Assembly (NCBI GenBank): GCA_964411125.1
Contig: CAYPJU010000042.1
Span: forward strand, 1-51,614
From: JBFIHF01 sp964411125
Lineage (GTDB): Bacteria > Myxococcota_A > Bradymonadia > Bradymonadales > Bradymonadaceae
Length of the DNA stretch: 51,614 nucleotides
Reading direction: 5' to 3'
Shown here one piece after another: positions 1 through 11,313 of the stretch. A program made the translations under genes and the position numbers. The notes under the pieces were generated by a model, which was not told the origin of the DNA, did not search any database, and saw only the letters and a list, made by a program, of their open reading frames with translations. Numbering within the stretch: the first letter of the stretch is position 1; the number at the start of each line of letters is the position of its first letter.

Positions 1-1457
1 ATGCGGCCGATCTGGTTCGCGGCGACACCGAGGTCGTTCGTGAACGTCCCGACGATGTCGGCGGGGCGAATCCCGTCGCGGCGACCCAGCGAGACGACGA
101 TCTCGACCTCGTTGATCTCCTCGTAGACGACCGGCTCGTCCATATTCTGGTGGGTGAAGTCGAAGTTGCGCTCGCGGCTCAACAGATGCAGCGCGGCGGC
201 CGCCATGTTCTCGGCCGACCAGCCCTTCTCCTTCATGATCTGGCGCGCCCAGTCGCGCACGTCGACGAGCTCCGGGTTCGCCATCTCTTCGTGGATCAGA
301 TCGACGAGCTCGTCGCGCCGGCTCTCGGCGATCTCGGCGTTGGTCGGAACGCCCACCAGCTCGATGTCGACGCCGAGTTCCTTCTCCATCTGGTCGGCGC
401 GGCGACGTTCGCGCGGCTCGACCAGCGTGATCGCCGTTCCCTCCCGCCCGGCGCGCGCGGTCCGCCCGATGCGGTGGACGTACATCTCGGTGTCGTCGGG
501 CATGTCGTAGTTGATGACGTGCGTCAGGTGCTCGACGTCGAGGCCCCGCGCGGCGACGTCGGTCGCGACGACCACGTCGAGCGCCTTCGCGCGCAGTCGC
601 CCGAGCACGCGCTCGCGCGCCCCCTGGTTGAGGTCGCCGTGCAACGCGTCCGCCGCGATCCCGTTCGCGATGAGCATCGCCGCGATGTCGGCGCAACGCG
701 CCCGCGTCCGCGCGAACACCAGCGTCGATCCCGTGGGCGTCCCCGCCAGCAGACGCAGCAGTGCTTGCTCCTTTTCGCGGCGCGTGACGCGGATGAACTG
801 CTGGTCGATGTGGTCGACGGTCAGCGCGCCGTCCTCGACCTGCACCTCCACCGGGTCGCGCAGATAAGTCCGCGCCAGCTTCTCGATCTGCTTCGGCATC
901 GTCGCCGAGAAGAGCGCGATCTGCCGCTCTTCGGGAAGCTGAGCGAGGATCTTCTCGACGTCCTCGATGAACCCCATCCGCAACATCTCGTCCGCCTCGT
1001 CCAGCACGAACATCTCGACGTTGCCGAGGTTCAGCGCGCCGCGCTCCATCAGGTCGATCACGCGCCCCGGCGTCCCCACCACGATCGTCGCGCCGCGCTT
1101 CAGCCCGCCGAGCTGCTTCTGGTACGACGCCCCGCCGTAGATCGTCAGGATGTCGAGCTTCAGATGCTTCGCGAAGTCGGACATCGCCTCGCTCACCTGC
1201 ACGGCGAGCTCTCGCGTCGGCGCAAGCACCAGCCCGCGCACCGGTCCTCCCTGATGCACCTTCTGCAACATCGGCAGCCCGAAGCTCGCCGTCTTCCCCG
1301 AGCCGGTACGCGCCCGCCCGATCACGTCGCGGCCTTCGTTCAGAACCGGAATCGCTTCCGCCTGAATGGGGGTCGGCGTCTCGAAGCCGAGGTCTACGAT
1401 CCCGCGCTGAAGCGCCGGGACCAGGTCGAATGTCGAAAATTTCGGGGTGTCGTTCAT
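1..1457 (-). CDS. DEAD-box ATP-dependent RNA helicase (C-terminus cut by window edge)
   Basis: ATP-dependent RNA unwinding, in the DeaD/CsdA branch that acts in ribosome assembly and mRNA decay. I translated the minus strand from ATG at 1457. A Q motif (FETPTPIQ, residues 25-32) is followed by Walker A ARTGSGKT (49-56), DEAD at 153-156, SAT, and HRIGRTAR near 330. The last visible residues (about 450-485) resemble a DbpA/CsdA-type RNA-binding domain (VSLGRRDGIRPADIVG). About 485 residues are visible and the stop lies outside the window. There is no Shine-Dalgarno before the ATG. Instead TATGGT lies six bases upstream, which suggests a leaderless message. Transcribed in the same direction as gyrA, with 223 bases between them. 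The subfamily (DeaD versus RhlE) is less certain than the DEAD-box call. Confidence 0.93.
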   Translation of the reverse strand, partial: MNDTPKFSTFDLVPALQRGIVDLGFETPTPIQAEAIPVLNEGRDVIGRARTGSGKTASFGLPMLQKVHQGGPVRGLVLAPTRELAVQVSEAMSDFAKHLKLDILTIYGGASYQKQLGGLKRGATIVVGTPGRVIDLMERGALNLGNVEMFVLDEADEMLRMGFIEDVEKILAQLPEERQIALFSATMPKQIEKLARTYLRDPVEVQVEDGALTVDHIDQQFIRVTRREKEQALLRLLAGTPTGSTLVFARTRARCADIAAMLIANGIAADALHGDLNQGARERVLGRLRAKALDVVVATDVAARGLDVEHLTHVINYDMPDDTEMYVHRIGRTARAGREGTAITLVEPRERRRADQMEKELGVDIELVGVPTNAEIAESRRDELVDLIHEEMANPELVDVRDWARQIMKEKGWSAENMAAAALHLLSRERNFDFTHQNMDEPVVYEEINEVEIVVSLGRRDGIRPADIVGTFTNDLGVAANQIGR

Positions 1458-1601
1458 CGCGGCACCATAGGGACACCGCGCTCAGATTACGAACGCAAAT
1501 CTCGCGTCGGGCACATTCGACCGAATCTGCTGCTCGCTTCATCGGTCTGCACCACCATGCACAGCCGCGCACGGAACTAGTGATGGGCAGTGTCACCCAA
1601 T

Positions 1602-1634
1602 GCCGGCGCGAGCCGGCGTCGGCGCAAAGCGCCG
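1602..1634. other. Tandem GC-rich hairpins between gyrA and the helicase gene
   Basis: Two adjacent perfect inverted repeats: GCCGGC (1602-1607) with GCCGGC (1612-1617) around a four-base loop, and CGGCGC (1620-1625) with GCGCCG (1629-1634) around AAA. They lie downstream of gyrA on the minus strand. No T-run follows on either strand, so they are not classical intrinsic terminators. They could be an mRNA 3'-end stabiliser or a factor-dependent termination site. Confidence 0.4.
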
Positions 1635-1680
1635 TTGGTCACCGCACCCGGGAGGGTCCGGCGTCACGCATCACCGGAAC

Positions 1681-4257
<2,577 letters not shown>

Positions 4258-4463
4258 CGATTCTCATCCAAACTGGGTAGCGTCGAGCTGGCTGATCGCC
4301 TCGTTCCGTGCGGCGATCCGCAGAGGCGCGGCATTGTAACCCGAACCGTGGAATCTGCATAGGCAAAGTCCGGCGTTTCGATGCCGGAAAGGGCTGCGAG
4401 AACGACCGATGCGTTCGCGTCCGTGTTGGCTGGCTCTCTGGTGTCCGGAGCGGGCGGGACGCG

Positions 4464-5384
4464 TCACCAGCTCGTCGCCGTCCAGGTCACCGCGACGGTC
4501 GTCTCGTCGGGGCTTCGCTCGAGCTGAAGTCCGACGATGCCGCCGCCAATCATCGCGACGCCGGCCGCGAAAAGCCCGAGCTCCAGCGGGCGCGATATCT
4601 TGGCGAACTTCTCGGGGCCCTCGGTGTCGCCCGACTCGATCTTGTTCTTGCGGACGAGCTTGCCGGGGTACTCGACGACCGCGAACGTCGCGATGATCGT
4701 CGCAGCGCCGGCGCCGACCAGCGGCCACGCCCACCCGGGAGGGTCCGCGTGTGCCGGCTCGACCACTTCCGCGACCGGCGAGGGATCGCGGGGAGGGGGC
4801 GGTTGGACCACCGGAGGGGGCGTCCAGGTGAAGCTGACGGTCTGCGGCTCGGGCGCGACGACTTCGAGCGGCAGAGACTGTCGCACCTCGTCGTCGACTA
4901 GAAGCTGCGCAGTATAGCTCCCTTGCTTGATGTCGACCGTCGCGCCGCACGTCGTCTCGAGGTCTCCGAACCGTACGGTCCCCGGATGGGCGCATTCGAA
5001 GGTGGTCTTCGCGACGCCACAGTGTTGGAGCGCCGCGAGCTGTTCGGCGGCCAGCTCCCGGTCTTCGTCCGAGATCTCCGGACGAGCGAGGAAGGCGTCG
5101 AAGGTCGCCCGCGCTTCGTCGCACCGATGCAGCAGGGCTTTCGTGCGCGCCAGGTTGTACTGCACGTTCGGGGTTGGGGCGACCTCGTAGAGCCGCGAGA
5201 GTTTGTCGTGGGCGGCCTCGTAGCGCTCGGCGGCGAAATCCTGGGCCGCACCGGTCGCCAGTTCACTGACGTCATCGGACGTCGCGGTTTCCTGAGCGAA
5301 GGCCGGGACGCAGAGGAGAGTACCGAACAGCCACAGGACGCAAGCGACGACGGTCGCCCGGTGATGGGAGGTTGCAGATCTCAA
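4464..5384 (-). CDS. Secreted or membrane TPR-like protein coupled to a Ser/Thr kinase gene
   Basis: Unassigned 306-residue protein. Residues 1-30 form a signal peptide ending near VPAFAQ. Residues 35-120 are Ala/Glu-rich helices resembling TPRs (AAQDFAAERYEAAHDKLSRLY). Cys-containing beta segments follow, with a PEGA-like flavour (YTAQLLVDDEVRQSLPLEV). Then come a Pro-rich spacer and two hydrophobic helices near the C-terminus (WAWPLVGAGAATIIATFAVV and LGLFAAGVAMIGGGIVGLQL). The start codon is TTG and overlaps the TGA stop of the kinase gene as TTGA, so translation is probably coupled. This TPR/PEGA layout next to a Hanks kinase is common in myxobacteria. A role as envelope partner or substrate of the kinase is an inference from coupling only. 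Confidence 0.8.
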   Translation of the reverse strand: MRSATSHHRATVVACVLWLFGTLLCVPAFAQETATSDDVSELATGAAQDFAAERYEAAHDKLSRLYEVAPTPNVQYNLARTKALLHRCDEARATFDAFLARPEISDEDRELAAEQLAALQHCGVAKTTFECAHPGTVRFGDLETTCGATVDIKQGSYTAQLLVDDEVRQSLPLEVVAPEPQTVSFTWTPPPVVQPPPPRDPSPVAEVVEPAHADPPGWAWPLVGAGAATIIATFAVVEYPGKLVRKNKIESGDTEGPEKFAKISRPLELGLFAAGVAMIGGGIVGLQLERSPDETTVAVTWTATSW

Positions 5385-6964
5385 AATTTGGGCATGACCT
5401 CTTCGGTCCCTCCCGGGGTCTTCCTGTCGCTCGTGGGCTCGGCCTCGTCGCCGGCGGGACCTCGTTCACGCTTCGTCGGGTTTGCCACTTCGCGAGCATT
5501 CTCCTCGATCCGCGGTTTCGTCGGAACGACCTTTGTCGGCCCCGTCGGCTTCGTTTTCACCCGGGGAATCGCTTTGTCGACGGGTCGTTCGGCCCGGGCG
5601 CTCTCCGTCGGCTGCTCCTGTTGCTCCTCCCTGGCAGTATCGTCGACGTCAGGTTCAGGCCCTTCAGGCTGGACCGGCTGCGTGGCGGTACCCGAAGGTG
5701 GAAGCGCCGCAGCGGCATTGGAGGCGGGCTCCACGGGGGCATTACGCTCCGCCGGCGCGGTCGGAGGCTCGGCCGGTACGATCTGTTCGCCCAACTGCTC
5801 CTCGTCGCCCTTCGGACTCGCCGCGTTCCATGCGATGGCGCCCAGCGCAATCGCCACGCCGCCGACGAGCGCGATGATCCCGAGACCTTTCGAGCCGGTG
5901 GCGGGCTCGGAAGATTCCCTGGGCCTCGCAGGGCGGGGGCGAGGGCGAGTTCGGTCGTCGTCGCCAATCCCGAGGTTCGGCAATACTTCGGTGGGGGCAT
6001 CCAGGACCTGCGGAGGCTCCACCGCGACCCGTCTCTCCGTCGATTGATCCGCAGAAGGTGGGGGATAGCTCCAGGTCTGGTCGACCTGAATCTTCTGGAA
6101 CTTCAGGTCGCTGTCGTAGTCGGGGACGACGATCGAGTCGAGCGTGTTCCACAGCGCGATGGCGCTCGGATAGCGGTCCTCGGGAGTCTTCGCCAGCAGC
6201 TTCTCGACGACGGCGACCACCTCGTGCGGAACACCGCTCCGACGTACGGGTGGCGGCGCGTCGTTCAGATGGCCCATCATCAAAGCCATGCCGGTCGCCC
6301 CCTCGAACGGCAGCCGCCCTTCGATCATCTCGTAGAGCATCACCCCCAGCGAGTAGAGATCCGCTCCGGGGCCCACGCCGCCGGTGCCGCGGATCTGCTC
6401 GGGGCTCATGTAGTAGGGCGTCCCGAACACCTCCCCCGATTTCGTGAGGCGCTCGTTCGGCGAATCGAGCAGGCGCGCGAGGCCGAAATCGAGCACCTTC
6501 ACGAGCGTTTCGTCGTTGAAGGTCCGGGTGAGGAAGACGTTCTCGGGCTTCAGATCGCGATGCAGCACCCCCTGGTGGTGAGAGTAGGCGAGAGCGACCG
6601 CTACCTGTTTGGCGATCTCCAGCACCTCGCGCAACGGGAGCTGCTCGCCGCGACGGGCGTCGAGGGGCCGGCCCTCGAGATACTCCATCACGAGGAAGTG
6701 CGCGCCGAGCTCCTCGCTGAAGCCGAAATCGTGCAGCGTAATGCAGTTGGGGTGGTTGAGTCGGCCGAGGGCGCGCGCCTCGAGCTGGAAGCGTTCGGCC
6801 AGCCCCCCGGAGTGCTTGGGGTGCAGGAGCTTGACCGCGACGCTTCGTCCCACGGCGGCGTGGGTTGCCAGCCATACAGTGCCGATACCGCCGGCGCCGA
6901 GTTCGCGAACGAGTTCGTACCGGTCGGCGACGACGACCCCTCGGGTTGGCAATGACGTAGGCAC
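5381..6964 (-). CDS. Membrane-anchored Hanks-type serine/threonine protein kinase
   Basis: Protein phosphorylation in signalling; cytoplasmic kinase domain with an extracytoplasmic tail. The 527 residues carry all the active-kinase motifs: glycine loop GAGGIG (33-38), Lys45 in VAVK, catalytic loop HRDLKPEN (Asp137), DFG (159-161) and a YYMSPEQ activation segment. The kinase domain ends near 280. A single transmembrane helix lies at about 361-382 (LGIIALVGGVAIALGAIAW), followed by about 145 residues rich in Pro, Glu, Thr and Lys with no recognisable sensor domain. The start is GTG. TAGGCT lies six bases upstream and there is no Shine-Dalgarno, so a leaderless mRNA is plausible. The stop overlaps the next gene by four bases. 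Confidence 0.95.
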   Translation of the reverse strand: MPTSLPTRGVVVADRYELVRELGAGGIGTVWLATHAAVGRSVAVKLLHPKHSGGLAERFQLEARALGRLNHPNCITLHDFGFSEELGAHFLVMEYLEGRPLDARRGEQLPLREVLEIAKQVAVALAYSHHQGVLHRDLKPENVFLTRTFNDETLVKVLDFGLARLLDSPNERLTKSGEVFGTPYYMSPEQIRGTGGVGPGADLYSLGVMLYEMIEGRLPFEGATGMALMMGHLNDAPPPVRRSGVPHEVVAVVEKLLAKTPEDRYPSAIALWNTLDSIVVPDYDSDLKFQKIQVDQTWSYPPPSADQSTERRVAVEPPQVLDAPTEVLPNLGIGDDDRTRPRPRPARPRESSEPATGSKGLGIIALVGGVAIALGAIAWNAASPKGDEEQLGEQIVPAEPPTAPAERNAPVEPASNAAAALPPSGTATQPVQPEGPEPDVDDTAREEQQEQPTESARAERPVDKAIPRVKTKPTGPTKVVPTKPRIEENAREVANPTKRERGPAGDEAEPTSDRKTPGGTEEVMPKF

Positions 6965-7077
6965 CGCGAGAGCCTAGCGCCTCTTTGTCTGGGTGCCAAT
7001 GGATTCGGGGGGACATCGGGTTGGCAGCACCGATTGCGAACTCGATTCGGGGCTTCGTTTGTGGCAGATTCGCACGG

Positions 7078-9453
7078 ATGAAGTCCCTATCGTTCGTGGT
7101 CTCGGTGTTGACGCTGTCGCTGCTCGGGTCGGCCTGCGCGTCGGATCCGTGCGAAGGCCGATGCCGGGCGGACGAGCAATGCGTTCCCCTGGGGGGGTTC
7201 GTGGGGGAGACCTACGTATGCAGTCCCTCTGGCGATTCCGGGCAGACGCCGATGGTCGACGGAGGCACCGATGCGGCGGTTCCCGACGAAGGGATGCCCG
7301 ATCTGGGCAGCACGGACGGCGGAGATGCCAGCGACGCCTCGGACGCGTCGGACGCTTCGGACGCTTCGGACGTTTCCGACGCGTCGGATGCGGACATCGG
7401 CCCGAGTTTGCCCGTCGTCACGGGGGTGGACTTCGGCCTCTTCTCGGCCTGCGTCACGTTCGAGGATGGCTCGGGAGTCGCGCGTAGTGCCTGCTGGGGA
7501 CAAAACCGACGCGGCGAGATCTTCGACAGGAACGCCCCGGAGACGGAGCGCGAGGCAGTACCGAGCCCCATCGTGGGGCCCGAAGGTTTCGAGGACAGCC
7601 CGTTTTGTCTGCTCGAAGAGTTTGGCCAGACGTGCAGGGGAGAGGGCAGGCATCTCCGATGTTGGGGCGCCGCTCCGGGACAGCACCAGTTCGGAGCCGA
7701 TGTCGTGCAGGTCGTATGCGGTGCCGGGACTGCGTGCGGGCGCAGCCGTTCGGGGGAAGTCGGATGCGGAAAGTATGGCAGTCCTCCGACGTTCGAGCTC
7801 CTCACCGGGCTGTTTGCGGACGTAGCGACGTCGAACGAGCTGTCGTGCGCGCTCTCCATCGACGGCCGCCTCGAGTGCTGGGGCGACAACGAGGATCCGC
7901 ACGCGTGGGGCGGCCCCGACGCACCCGTGGACATCACGAATCCCGTGGTGGTTGTCGACGGTTCCACGGAGGTCGGCCCGTTCGCCGTCGGTGGGGGAGG
8001 TGGGTGCTTCGCGACCGGTTCGGTGGTGAAGTGTTTCGGCGACAAGACGGGCCTCGTGAGGCAGCCGACCAACGCAGGAGCGGTGCAGTTGGCGAAGGAC
8101 CTGATTTCCGAAGTCATCGACTTGCAGGTGGGCGACGATGCCGTCTGTGCGCTGACGGCAGACCGCGAGTTGCACTGCTGGGGTATGCAGAAGTTCGGGC
8201 TCGTTCCGACGGGGGGAGCGGCACGGGAGTCGGCAGCGCCGATGTTCATTGACGCGATGATCGAGAATGTCGACTGGTTCCACCTGGGGCTGAAACGAGG
8301 GTGCTACGGGTCGGGTGGGCAGATGTACTGCTGGGGCGACAATCGGCTGGGGCTGCTCGGCACGGCCGAAGACTTCGACGGACCCACCCGTGCTCTCAAG
8401 ATCGACCCCGTCGAGATCGACCTCGGGATCAGCCCCGTGACCGACTTCGCCGCCGGTGAGCCGGTGTGCGCGGTCGTCGACGAGGCCGAGGTCTACTGCT
8501 GGGGGGAGGATGCCGTGGGTGTCCAGACGACGCCGAGCGGAGACCCGGTCACCGACGCTACCCCTGCCATCTCGAGACCCACATTGGTGGCGGGGCTGCC
8601 GGGAACCGATCGATGGATCGAGGCGGCCGGGGAAGCGATGCACGTGATCAACGCTACCACTCCCGAGGAGTCCGCGCGGCTCGAAAAACGGTCGGTCATC
8701 CTCGGAGTCGATGCGACGTGGAACGACCACGCAGAGGCTGGCTCGAACACGTGCAATGGGTTCAGCGTCCCGCCGAGCTGCACGGTCGATGGTACGAGTC
8801 TCGGTTGCTCCGGTTCCGACGACAGTATTTTCGGAATGGCCAGCGTCGAGGCAGGGGGCGGGCCGTTCTACTGCGGGCTGCACAACGACGACTCGGTACG
8901 CTGCTGGGGCTGCAACAGCGCAGGGGAACTGGGCATCGTGGGTGACATGGAATCGCGAACGCTCGGGGAGGCGGTCCAACCGTTCGGGGGCCCTGCCGCA
9001 TACCTCGCCGTCGGGTCGGCCCACGCCTGCGCCGCCGCCGCCGGCTCGAGAGACGTCCACTGCTGGGGCTCCAACGCGAATGGACAGCTCGGGACGGGCG
9101 GTACCGCGAACGGACCGCAGAGCGCGCAGCTTTCGCTCGGGCAAGATGGCGACAAAGTCTTGGACCTCGAAGCCTGGGGCAACTCGACGTGTGCGTTGCT
9201 CGACAGTGGAAGCCTCTATTGTTGGGGGCTCGAATGGTTGCCGATGCTAGAACGCGTCCCTCGCGAGGTGCTCGTGCTGAGCGACCCCGCCGAATGGGAC
9301 ATCGTGATCGGGAGCCGCACCATCCACGTATGGCGGCCGGAGGCGGTGACCCACTACTGCTGGGGGTATGACACCGGCGACTGTGGGGCGGGCCGCACTC
9401 TCTTCACGGCGGTGCCTCTCGAGTTCGACATCAGCGCCCTTCCTGCTGATTGA
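7078..9453 (+). CDS. Large lipoprotein with RCC1-like repeats
   Basis: Predicted surface or periplasmic lipoprotein of 791 residues; function unknown. I placed the start at ATG 7078 because it begins directly at a signal peptide (MKSLSFVVSVLTLSLL) ending in a Cys of GSAC. The longer in-frame extension adds nothing credible. A Cys-rich segment and an Ala-Ser-Asp spacer precede the body. The body has about eleven copies of an RCC1/BNR-like unit, roughly a C-A-x-L stretch then CWG, as in LECWGDN, LHCWGMQ, MYCWGDNRLGLLG, VRCWGCNSAGELG and VHCWGSNANGQLG; one copy reads CFG. These units normally build a beta-propeller. The paired Cys in each blade suggests disulfides, which fits an extracytoplasmic location. 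Divergent from the kinase gene across 113 bases. Confidence 0.85.
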   Translation: MKSLSFVVSVLTLSLLGSACASDPCEGRCRADEQCVPLGGFVGETYVCSPSGDSGQTPMVDGGTDAAVPDEGMPDLGSTDGGDASDASDASDASDASDVSDASDADIGPSLPVVTGVDFGLFSACVTFEDGSGVARSACWGQNRRGEIFDRNAPETEREAVPSPIVGPEGFEDSPFCLLEEFGQTCRGEGRHLRCWGAAPGQHQFGADVVQVVCGAGTACGRSRSGEVGCGKYGSPPTFELLTGLFADVATSNELSCALSIDGRLECWGDNEDPHAWGGPDAPVDITNPVVVVDGSTEVGPFAVGGGGGCFATGSVVKCFGDKTGLVRQPTNAGAVQLAKDLISEVIDLQVGDDAVCALTADRELHCWGMQKFGLVPTGGAARESAAPMFIDAMIENVDWFHLGLKRGCYGSGGQMYCWGDNRLGLLGTAEDFDGPTRALKIDPVEIDLGISPVTDFAAGEPVCAVVDEAEVYCWGEDAVGVQTTPSGDPVTDATPAISRPTLVAGLPGTDRWIEAAGEAMHVINATTPEESARLEKRSVILGVDATWNDHAEAGSNTCNGFSVPPSCTVDGTSLGCSGSDDSIFGMASVEAGGGPFYCGLHNDDSVRCWGCNSAGELGIVGDMESRTLGEAVQPFGGPAAYLAVGSAHACAAAAGSRDVHCWGSNANGQLGTGGTANGPQSAQLSLGQDGDKVLDLEAWGNSTCALLDSGSLYCWGLEWLPMLERVPREVLVLSDPAEWDIVIGSRTIHVWRPEAVTHYCWGYDTGDCGAGRTLFTAVPLEFDISALPAD
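7327..7389 (+). repeat. Nine-base tandem repeat coding for Ala-Ser-Asp
   Basis: Seven in-frame nine-base units encode Ala-Ser-Asp (one unit is Val-Ser-Asp). Two neighbouring units are identical (GCTTCGGAC) and the others differ at wobble positions. They form a flexible acidic linker between the lipidated N-terminus and the propeller. Such repeats can vary in copy number between strains. Confidence 0.85.
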
Positions 9454-9491
9454 CGTCGTTCGCGAGCTCGGGCCCTGGGTTTCGCGACAAA

Positions 9492-9764
9492 CTACGGATC
9501 GATACCGCCGACGCACTCGGCGTACGCGTTCTCGCTCTCCAGATCGTCGAGAAACTCGCAGAACTCGGCTGGATGATCGACCGAACACTGCGCAATCTCT
9601 TCCACTTCGCCCTCGCATTCGGGGAGGTCGCCCTGTTTCGCGGGTGGATTCCAGCCGCACTCCTTGTCGAGGATCTTCTCGCGCTTCTCGCACGGGTCTT
9701 TGCACGCCCCCAGCATGAGGAGGGCGAGGGCGACGAACGTCATCAGAAGGGGTTGCGAGCGCAT
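9492..9764 (-). CDS. Small seven-cysteine lipoprotein (paralogue A)
   Basis: 90-residue lipoprotein. The signal peptide ends LLMLGAC, with lipidated Cys at 21. The mature part has six more Cys in the pattern C-x3-C-x10-C-x13-C-x9-C-x8-C-x14-C, enough for three disulfides, in an acidic chain (KDPCEK, then AEFCEFLDD, then AECVGG). The gene at 11314-11586 encodes a same-length protein with matching cysteine spacing. Its ATG overlaps the TGA of the HD gene by four bases (ATGA), so it is the last gene of a coupled operon: DUF547, HD hydrolase, lipoprotein. Function unknown. A DUF-type family may exist but I do not recognise it. Confidence 0.85.
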   Translation of the reverse strand: MRSQPLLMTFVALALLMLGACKDPCEKREKILDKECGWNPPAKQGDLPECEGEVEEIAQCSVDHPAEFCEFLDDLESENAYAECVGGIDP

Positions 9765-10438
9765 CAGTTCATCTCCCGGTCGAGCTGCGTCAGAAAGTCG
9801 AGGATCACCTGGTGACGTTGGTCCGCTTCTCGGCGGCCCACGACGGTGTGCATTCGGTCCCTAAGCTTGAGGACCTTGAGCTCGAAATGGTCACGCGCGA
9901 ATGCGCGGTCGTCGAGCTCGCGTGACTCACCCCGCGGGTCGTAGGCGTCGACGATGGCCCCGCCCATCCGCCCCGAAACGTAGAAGACCCGGGCGATCCC
10001 GAAAGCCCCCAGGGATTCGAGCCGGTCGGCGTCCGCGACGATCTTCGCCTCGAGCGACGCTGGCGTCAGCCCCGCCGACCAACTGTGACAACGGATCGCC
10101 TCGGCGATGAGGTCGAGCCGGTGCTCGTCGAAACCGAGATCCGCGAAGAAACTCCTGGCCACGTCGGCGGAGCGCGCCGAGGCCGTCTCGCGCTCGGGGT
10201 GGTTCTTCGGGAGGTTCACGACATCGTGGAAGAGGACCGCGGCAGCTACCACGTCGAAGTCCACGTCCTCGAGTTCCCCTTCGGCAATCTGCGCGGCGTT
10301 CGAGAGCACCCGGTAGAGGTGGCCGAAGTCGTGGCCTCCGTCGGTCTCCATCTGTCGGTCGACCGCCTCGGCAGCGGCGTCCAACCATGGGGCGTCCCAC
10401 ATACCCCGCGCTCTTTCGACGAATTGGTCCCGGTTCAC
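9764..10438 (-). CDS. HD-domain phosphohydrolase
   Basis: Predicted metal-dependent phosphohydrolase of the HD superfamily, YedJ-like; nucleotide substrate unknown. The protein has 224 residues from a GTG start at 10438. Metal ligands expected for the family are visible: His in GGHDFGHLYRV near residue 35, HD in VLFHDVV near 70, His in AIRCHSW and Asp in KIVADADRLE. The start was chosen because GTGA overlaps the stop of the DUF547 gene by four bases. The same open frame extends upstream only as a shadow of that gene. Its own TGA overlaps the next ATG by four bases. Three genes thus form a tightly coupled operon. No signal peptide, so cytoplasmic. Confidence 0.9.
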   Translation of the reverse strand: MNRDQFVERARGMWDAPWLDAAAEAVDRQMETDGGHDFGHLYRVLSNAAQIAEGELEDVDFDVVAAAVLFHDVVNLPKNHPERETASARSADVARSFFADLGFDEHRLDLIAEAIRCHSWSAGLTPASLEAKIVADADRLESLGAFGIARVFYVSGRMGGAIVDAYDPRGESRELDDRAFARDHFELKVLKLRDRMHTVVGRREADQRHQVILDFLTQLDREMN

Positions 10439-11166
10439 TGTTCGTTCAGCTTCCAGGAGTAGTGGCCGAAGCCGATCTTCGCGTCTTCGGCGAGGAGCGC
10501 GTCTTTGTACTTCGGAGCGTAACGCGCCAGGTACTTGGCGACCGAACCCTCCTTCTTTTCGAAGTCGACGGCGAACCATTCGAAGAGCTTCGAGGTCGTG
10601 ATCTTGCCGTCCTTCACCTTCGTCGCGCGGGGGACGAAAGACTTGGTCGAGCTTTCCAGGAGCCCCTGCAGGTTCTTCTCGGTCGCGGCACGTCGCTGAA
10701 GTGGGGGGCAGCTCTTCGCCGCGCAGACCAGCACGAAGTGAATTCGCGGCTCGGCGAACTCCTTGCGGATGATCTCGTTCTCGAGCTCGTCGAGCGTCAC
10801 CTTCTTTCCGGCGACCTCGTGCTTCGTCTTCTTGAAGAACCCATCGACCTTCATGACCGACTCGATCGGGTAGCGATCGAGGACGGACTTGAGGACGAGC
10901 GCGTTGTACGCGTTGACGTAGAATGCGAGCTTCGCATCGTCGCTTCCGGCGACCTTCGCAGCCCCGATCTGCGCCACGTACGCGTCGAGCGCCCCCTTGT
11001 CCTCGTCGGACTTCTTCCATTTCGCGTAGGCGACCTGTCCGTTCGAATCGACGTATTTTTTGAGGAGCGCGTCGAACGGCTTCGACGCGACGATGTCTTT
11101 CGCGGCTGCCGGCGCCGACATGACGAGGGAAAGCGCGAGGAGTACCAGGGTGAGTGTCGTTCGCAT
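10435..11166 (-). CDS. Secreted DUF547-family protein
   Basis: 243-residue exported protein of the DUF547 family, whose biochemical role is unknown. The signal peptide MRTTLTLVLLALSLVMSAPAAA supports ATG 11166 over the longer frame. Family-typical segments are KLAFYVNAYNALVLKSVLDRYP, here split by position 90, then RIHFVLVCAAKSCPPL and a C-terminal FEWFAVDFEKKEGSVAKYLARYAP stretch; the quoted runs are approximate boundaries only. The CAAKSCPP segment carries a Cys pair that is conserved in the family and resembles a papain-like fold motif. First gene of the operon with the HD hydrolase and the mini-lipoprotein; it overlaps the next gene by four bases. The U-tract hairpin just upstream separates it from the neighbouring lipoprotein gene. 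Confidence 0.88.
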   Translation of the reverse strand: MRTTLTLVLLALSLVMSAPAAAKDIVASKPFDALLKKYVDSNGQVAYAKWKKSDEDKGALDAYVAQIGAAKVAGSDDAKLAFYVNAYNALVLKSVLDRYPIESVMKVDGFFKKTKHEVAGKKVTLDELENEIIRKEFAEPRIHFVLVCAAKSCPPLQRRAATEKNLQGLLESSTKSFVPRATKVKDGKITTSKLFEWFAVDFEKKEGSVAKYLARYAPKYKDALLAEDAKIGFGHYSWKLNEQ

Positions 11167-11261
11167 GTTTGCCTCGATGGGGGTCGTTCGAGAGACGAAA
11201 CAGAAGGTAGCGGATTCAAAAAGGCGTGTCTCGTCACACCTCCGGTACGCCGCCGCGCGCA

Positions 11262-11291
11262 CAAAAAAAAGCCCGCTCCGGAGAGCGGGCT
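11262..11291 (-). terminator. Intrinsic terminator after the 90-residue lipoprotein B gene
   Basis: On the minus strand AGCCCGCTC pairs with GAGCGGGCT around a short loop and is followed directly by eight T. This is a textbook rho-independent terminator placed 23 bases past the stop at 11314. Confidence 0.92.
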
Positions 11292-11313
11292 CGTCGATTC
11301 GGTGCGCTACCGA

